From: Melastoma dodecandrum
Lineage: Eukaryota; Streptophyta; Magnoliopsida; Myrtales; Melastomataceae
DNA length: 64,000 nucleotides
Direction: 5' to 3'
Assembly: GCA_029817715.1 (NCBI GenBank)
Contig: JARUPY010000398.1
Coordinates: forward strand, 3,502,001 to 3,566,000
Under the pieces are notes generated by a model, which saw only the letters and a program-made list of their open reading frames with translations, was not told the DNA's origin and made no database searches. The position numbers and the translations under genes were made by a program. Every line of letters starts with the position of its first letter. The first letter of the stretch is position 1. Positions 63,104 to 64,000 of the stretch are shown one piece after another.

Positions 63104-63161
63104 CGTGTCGTCAAGTTGCCGGCCGCGATCTGTCCGGCTATATATCCGGGGAGGAGGTCGA

Positions 63162-63458
63162 ATGGTCGAGAAGGCGCAGACGCGTGCGGTTCAGCGATAT
63201 CGCGGGCGACTGGCCGAACGAGGCCTGGCGCGCTTCGAGATCCTGGCATCCGATCACGACCGAGAGCTCATCAAGACGCTTGCGCGACGCCTCGCGGAAC
63301 CGGGCCCCCGGGCTGACGAGGTGCGCTCAGCCGTCAACGCCGCGATCGCGCGAACCGATGCGGTCCCCGGCGGAATGTTCGCGGCGCTTCGACGCTCGCC
63401 GCTTGCCGAGATGGATGTGGAGCGGCCTTTCGAGGTTGGACGCGACGTCGACTTGTGA
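63162..63458 (+). CDS. Antitoxin of a VapC pair
   Basis: A 98-residue protein, RAVQRYRGRLAERGLARFEI and DHDRELIKTLARRLAEPG with a disordered C-terminal tail, of the antitoxin type found in front of alphaproteobacterial PIN toxins. GGGGAGGAGG precedes ATG 63162. Overlaps the toxin start by 4 bases. Confidence 0.78.
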   Translation: MVEKAQTRAVQRYRGRLAERGLARFEILASDHDRELIKTLARRLAEPGPRADEVRSAVNAAIARTDAVPGGMFAALRRSPLAEMDVERPFEVGRDVDL

Positions 63459-63886
63459 CTCGCTATCTGCTCGACACGAACATCCTCAGCGATGCCGTCA
63501 AGGCGAGGCCATCGGCGCCGTTGGCGACATGGCTCGCAGTGCAGGCGGACGCGGATCTGTTCATCGCATCCCTGACGCTTGCGGAGATCCGGCGCGGCAT
63601 CCTGCAATTGCCGTCGGGAAAGAAACGGGCGGCGCTTGAGGCATGGTTCGCCGGGCCAGAGGGACCGACGAGATTGTTCGCGGGCCGCGTGCTGTCGTTC
63701 GATGAACGCGCTGCGCTCTGCTGGGCGCGTCTGATGGCAGATGGCACGATGCAGGGGCGCCCGCGAAGCGCCCTCGATATGATGATCGCAGCCATCGCAG
63801 AGGCGAACGGATGCATGCTCGTGAGTGACAACACGCAGCATTTCGTCGGCCTCGAAACCTTCAATCCGATGCGGTCGTCCGAGTGA
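63455..63886 (+). CDS. vapC: VapC-type PIN-domain toxin
   Basis: A 143-residue PIN ribonuclease, intact: RYLLDTNILSDAVKARP, ASLTLAEIRRGILQLP, SALDMMIAAIAEANGCML and VSDNTQHFVG carry the four acidic/Asn positions. The start is GTG 63455 (GTGA coupling). It is the second complete VapC pair of the window. Confidence 0.9.
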   Translation: MTRYLLDTNILSDAVKARPSAPLATWLAVQADADLFIASLTLAEIRRGILQLPSGKKRAALEAWFAGPEGPTRLFAGRVLSFDERAALCWARLMADGTMQGRPRSALDMMIAAIAEANGCMLVSDNTQHFVGLETFNPMRSSE

Positions 63887-63929
63887 CTCAGACGTGCCGC
63901 AGCAAACGCCACCACGCGTATGACGTCCC

Positions 63930-64000
63930 TCAGGTGATGACGCTCGGCGCGTCACGCCCCGTCCGCTTGCGGATCTGCGCCAGCTCCTCGGCGATGGCGC
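63930..64000 (-). CDS. C-terminal tail of a gene running off the window
   Basis: A minus-strand frame ending at TGA 63930-63932. Its last 22 residues are AIAEELAQIRKRTGRDAPSV followed by IT. The start lies beyond 64000. The short helical basic tail does not identify a family. Confidence 0.5.
   Translation of the reverse strand, partial: AIAEELAQIRKRTGRDAPSVIT

Overview
High-GC alphaproteobacterial DNA, most likely from a serine-cycle (methylotroph-type) member of the Hyphomicrobiales. The pointers are an hpr-mtkA-mtkB-mcl cluster whose malyl-CoA lyase and malate thiokinase closely resemble those of Methylobacterium, a complete NepR-EcfG-PhyR general stress response core, a phasin, a bacterial Ku protein and alphaproteobacterial-type Pal, XerC and EfeUOB. 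Genus cannot be fixed from the sequence. No rRNA, tRNA, CRISPR array, insertion sequence or prophage was recognised. Genes are dense on both strands, so most long secondary frames are GC-driven shadows.

Layout. 1-2.5 kb: the 5' part of an RND/MMPL exporter gene, then two Pal lipoprotein paralogues in tandem with a decayed toxin-antitoxin pair between them. 2.6-6.9 kb: serine-cycle block (minus strand), interrupted by a palindromic repeat. 7.3-10.4 kb: Hsp20, lysophospholipase-like hydrolase, fumarase C. 10.5-15.3 kb: general stress response locus (nepR-ecfG divergent from phyR) followed by likely target genes (DUF1469, DUF883, a proline-rich small protein, ku). 15.5-18.8 kb: orphan secreted ORF, XerC, PurC, a Phd/VapC pair. 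18.8-22.1 kb: efeUOB iron uptake. 22.4-25.1 kb: phasin and malate synthase G. 25.2-33 kb: two-component system, proline-rich secreted protein, His-rich protein, MFS transporter, metallophosphoesterase, ArsB/SLC13-like transporter, paired DUF606 membrane proteins. 33-41.2 kb: GNAT, polytopic membrane protein, class I aldolase, aspartate aminotransferase, small envelope proteins, PhzF, Nudix-like, rhodanese. 41.3-49.2 kb: LssY_C protein, Tat-like hydrolase, TetR-controlled RND efflux operon with two fusion proteins. 49.2-55.3 kb: DUF4142 protein, KirBac channel, L,D-transpeptidase, MNT/HEPN pair, lipoamide dehydrogenase, cupin. 55.3-60.6 kb: moxR-DUF58-BatA/DUF4159 operon, with a frameshift and an in-frame palindromic element in the last gene. 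60.6-64 kb: DUF1285, CoA pyrophosphatase, CCA-adding enzyme, an antitoxin/VapC pair, and the tail of a further gene.

How the parts work together. Hpr, malate thiokinase and malyl-CoA lyase carry hydroxypyruvate to glycerate and malate to glyoxylate plus acetyl-CoA. Malate synthase G, fumarase and lipoamide dehydrogenase handle neighbouring C4/C2 steps. The clearest regulatory picture is the general stress response: five sites fit GGAAC-N16/17-CGTT exactly (divergent nepR/phyR, DUF883-DUF1469, the proline-rich small gene, DUF4142), so sigma EcfG probably controls a scattered set of envelope and DNA-protection genes in this window.
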